DNA of 64,000 bases from Gorsachius magnificus. Its lineage: Eukaryota; Chordata; Aves; Pelecaniformes; Ardeidae. Of the stretch, positions 60,891-64,000 are shown piece after piece. The notes beneath the pieces were generated by a model. That model was not told the DNA's origin. It ran no database searches and worked only from the letters and a program-made list of their open reading frames with translations. Within the stretch, counting starts at the first letter, position 1. Each line of letters opens with the position of its first letter. Position numbers and translations under genes: made by a program. The stretch is taken from contig CM067082.1 of the NCBI GenBank assembly GCA_034008185.1, positions 155,317,895 to 155,381,894 of the forward strand. The letters are read 5' to 3'.

Positions 60891-63800
60891 GTCACTTTAT
60901 GGTTTTTCAGGACTTTTTTTTTTTTTTCTCCAAAAGGGAAGACCTTCAGCCTGGTTTGGATCCTAAATTCTTGCAGAAGTTAAGTGTAAGTGAAACGAGC
61001 TCAGAACTTCACAGCTGGAGGCTGTCAGCATCCCACAGAGTCAAACTAGCATTTAGTGTCTCTGTTCCCCACAGTTCAGTAGCGTGGAGGTAGCTGAGAT
61101 GATTTTCTAAGTGTCAGTGAAAATTGCCAATAGCCATCAAGGAGCTGCTGCAGTCGAGCTGCTTCTGATACCTAAAGTACTTCAGCACTGCACTTTATAT
61201 TTGCAATCTAGACCTGTCTGTCTTGCAAACAGGATTTGAAACCCGATCAAAAAAAACAGAAAAGTGGAAAACTTGAGAAAAAAAAAAAAATAGTTCCAAT
61301 CCCCCTCCCAATGCCTGTTCATATCTGCTTAATTTGTACATGCTTCACACTTGTTGTGGGCAATAGAGCTGTGACCTGCAGGCTCATCATCAGCATTGCC
61401 ACATGCAGAAAAATTCAGGTGGGAAATGGCCCATGTTGGTTATTCTCTTGCTGTTCCACAGGCCAAGAGCGGAGACTGGCTTGAAAAGCCAAATTTGGAG
61501 CTTGGGGTTCTTTGTCAGTCTCCCTTGAAGAAGTCAAGGCGTGTTTGATGGGAGAAGAAGCAGTGAACATATGGAAATTAAAAGTCAAGCTGGAAAAACG
61601 TTAATGAAGTTTAAATGAGGAGTCTGTTTATTCATCACCATCTGTTTATAGTGCAGTAAGATAAGAAATAATTAATAGTTCCTTGCTTGCAAAAGTTCAA
61701 GTGAATTCTCACCTTCCAGTTGCATAAGACCTCCTGGGATAGATGATGTGTCAGTCGGATTTGTATGACAGTCCGGTTATCAGCAGCTCTCCAGGTGCTC
61801 TATCTCTAGAGCAGGCCCTAGGTGGTTGATGGCAGCTCATGCCTTCGAGGTAGTGCATGCAGCAGGATGGAGAAGGGGGTGGATGGACCACTCACCCCAG
61901 GCTGGGGAGATGCTGCACTTTCTGGCTGCGTCAGAGTGGTGGTGCATCCCTGAGCCCTGCCAAGTGCTCATGTGGGTGCTGCTTACACCTTCACATATGG
62001 GAGGATGGATGGGTTTGTTAGCAAAAAGCCGCTGTTTTAAATTCAGTAGCAGAGGGAGTGCTCAGATGAGCCACTGAACTGGCAGATTTGAAGCTTCCAG
62101 GGGTAATGTACATCATGGCAGATGTCCGAGAGGGACTCCACATAATAACATAAGGTGACACTGGTGCAGCCAGAGGAGACATCTGTCCCCAGGCTGAGAA
62201 GGTCTGAAGAGAGGCTTTGCTTGCAGGGGAAGGAGGCAGGTTTGTCCCCATGGTTCAGAGTAGTCAAAGAAAAGAAGTCAAGAAAAATAGTCAGACCCTT
62301 GGACAGAGGTTGATTCCTGTGAGCCCTTAGCCACATGTCAAACAGATACTGTTGGATAATCAGTGTGGCTTCCAGTTGTCATTTCAGAATTGTGTAGGGT
62401 TCTCATAAGTCTTGTACCATCCACCAGCCGCTCCAAAAATCTCATATACCCTGGAGTGGCATTAAATGACTACTGCTGGTCAGCTAAGTCAAGCCCTGAG
62501 GATCTAGTCAACACATTCAATGGAGCCTAGAGAAGAATTTAGTTCAGTCTAAAATAAATAGCTACATTTGATCTTAATGACCTCTTTAAAGGCAAAGGGA
62601 CCTGCAGGACTTCTTTCCACATTGTCTTTCCTTAGGTTTTCGTTTACTGTACTTTATTATTCTGGTCTAGGTGATACAAAAAGGGTCTCTTGATTTCCAG
62701 TCTTGCTGTGTCCAACAGCATCAGGCAACTTCGAGATACAACATTCCTGGACAATGTGGCCTTTCCTACAATAGCAGAAAATTCAGCCATGTGGCATCAA
62801 GACCTTAAACCCCAGAATCTCATTTTGTCTCTCTTAGAGGATCAGTACCAGAGTCAAGGAGCCTTTTATTTAACATAATTTTTTTTTCCAGTTATTGGAC
62901 AGTGGCCATGATACTCAGTTGGGACAGGCCACTGCATGGTACCTACATTCCTTCATTAACGCTTTCCTCATCTGCTCTGGGACTCTTCCCAGCCACCAAC
63001 ACTTCATGCTGCAGCTCTTACAGAGGTGGAGCCTGTTCTCTGGAAATTCAAAAGAAAGACATCTTCCCTGTATTTTTTGGAGGATAACCTTCCCTTGACC
63101 ATGCTAGGAAAGCTGGCTTCTGAAACATGAGCAGGAAGCACATGTAGCTGTGGTGGTAAACCCAGCTTCAACCCTAAGATGTAAGCAGCCCCCAGACTTT
63201 TGTGTTGGCTGCTTTGATCCAGTCCAAAGCTGATGGCCATTCTTCCAGGCCATGAGTCTCTTTCTGAGGAAACCCTACCCACAGGTGTTTTCCCTACAAA
63301 GCTGTTACTTGGCTGGCCATCCTTGCTTGGTAACCCACTGCTCAAGGAGGGCACACCTCTCCATGGAGGACTGCTAATTCCCAGTTGAATAGTGATACCT
63401 CCTCAGTTGCTTGTAGCTCTCTGAGCCTTCCCTATCACCTGACATCCAGACACCTACCAGCGGTAGGATGAAATTCAAACACAGATCTACACAGCACCTC
63501 ATCATTCCTCCCTGTGGAGCGAAAACCTGATTTTTGCCTTGTGCTCACCTTTCTACAGACACAGGCACGAGAGAAGACGTTGCAACATCTGTTTTCTGCC
63601 TTAATATGCTATAGGGGTGGAGGCTTTGCTGATGTTTTGCCGGTTGCTGACATGGCGTGGCTGCAAGCTTTCTAACAAACAGCAGTGTTTGTTTGACTTG
63701 GGAACAGCTGTCTTGTGGCTTGTCAGGATTAACAGCCATTTCGTGGACAGGAGTCTTTTACTGAAAAGGGCACTTTTTTTTTTTTTTTAAGTATATGTAA

Positions 63801-64000
63801 TATTTTTGAATGCCATCTTTTGGTTACTTTTTTTTTTTAGCATGGGATAATATAGGAATGCTCACAGCCTTAGTTATGCAAAGGTAATCAAAATAAGGAG
63901 AAAATGCCATTGCTGCAGACCAGTGGAAAGTAAATCGAAAGCATTTTCAAAGCCCTGGATAATTGCTCAGATGAAATCCATCTATGCAGAGCTTTTGTTT
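60891..64000. other. Right-hand non-coding flank
   Basis: No exon recognised on either strand. It contains the old repeat copy at 62380-62570 and T runs at 62877-62888 and 63774-63788. No WDN-type receptor exon is seen before the window ends. Confidence 0.5.
62380..62570 (+). repeat. Old dispersed repeat, copy C
   Basis: Positions 62498-62549 (GAGGATCTAGTCAACACATT, CAATGGAGCC, GAATTTAGTTCAGTC) align with 6239-6288 and 4282-4331. Limits are approximate and the family is not named. Confidence 0.5.

Noticed and set aside
1..64000. CCK gene, a known neighbour of VIPR1 in mammals
   Set aside because: I scanned for codons of the conserved CCK amidated peptide (Asp-Tyr-Met-Gly-Trp-Met-Asp-Phe) on both strands and saw none.

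Overview
This is a stretch of vertebrate, almost certainly bird, nuclear DNA. At least ten clear CR1 LINE 3' ends carry the avian (ATTCTATG)n-type terminus and the ORF2 C-terminal reading frame. There is also a solo retroviral LTR of a type I recall as common in bird genomes, mainly outside the chicken lineage. Nothing looks bacterial or viral as a replicating entity, and no rRNA, tRNA or CRISPR array was seen. The species cannot be read from the sequence; a neoavian bird is my best guess.

The window is gene-poor. The only protein-coding exon I can defend is on the + strand at 52759-52855. It has a polypyrimidine-AG acceptor, a 32-codon phase 0 to phase 1 reading frame and a GT donor. Its peptide fits the N-terminal helix of a secretin-family (class B1) GPCR. 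The Cys-to-Cys and Cys-to-N-glycosite spacings match VPAC1, the VIP/PACAP receptor encoded by VIPR1. I recognise neither the signal-peptide exon upstream nor the next ectodomain exon downstream, so the rest of the receptor should lie to the right of the window.

A CpG island with GC boxes and no TATA box lies at 10930-11345. It is bounded on the left by about 390 bases of nearly pure purine and is split by a (CCCCT)n-like pyrimidine run. It is a good promoter candidate. It may start the same receptor gene, with about 41 kb of intron before the recognised exon, or a separate transcript; the sequence alone does not decide.

Layout: 1-10.5 kb is anonymous AT-rich DNA with a TGATA microsatellite, a + strand CR1 and old repeat fragments. 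10.5-11.5 kb is the purine tract and CpG island. 11.5-52.7 kb is non-coding (intronic if the island is the receptor promoter), with CR1s mostly on the minus strand, a solo LTR at 33.6-34.1 kb and a long CR1 at 49.4-50.2 kb. 52.76 kb is the receptor exon. 52.9-64 kb is probably the following intron, with a near-perfect 47-base hairpin at 54.0 kb and CR1s including a CR1-in-CR1 nest at 60.1-60.9 kb. The remaining long open frames (up to 308 codons) are explained by low-complexity DNA, repeats or chance. The most unusual structures are the hairpin at 54.0 kb, an old inverted repeat split by a CR1 at 18.3-19.1 kb, and a dispersed old repeat family with matching words at 4.3, 6.2 and 62.5 kb.
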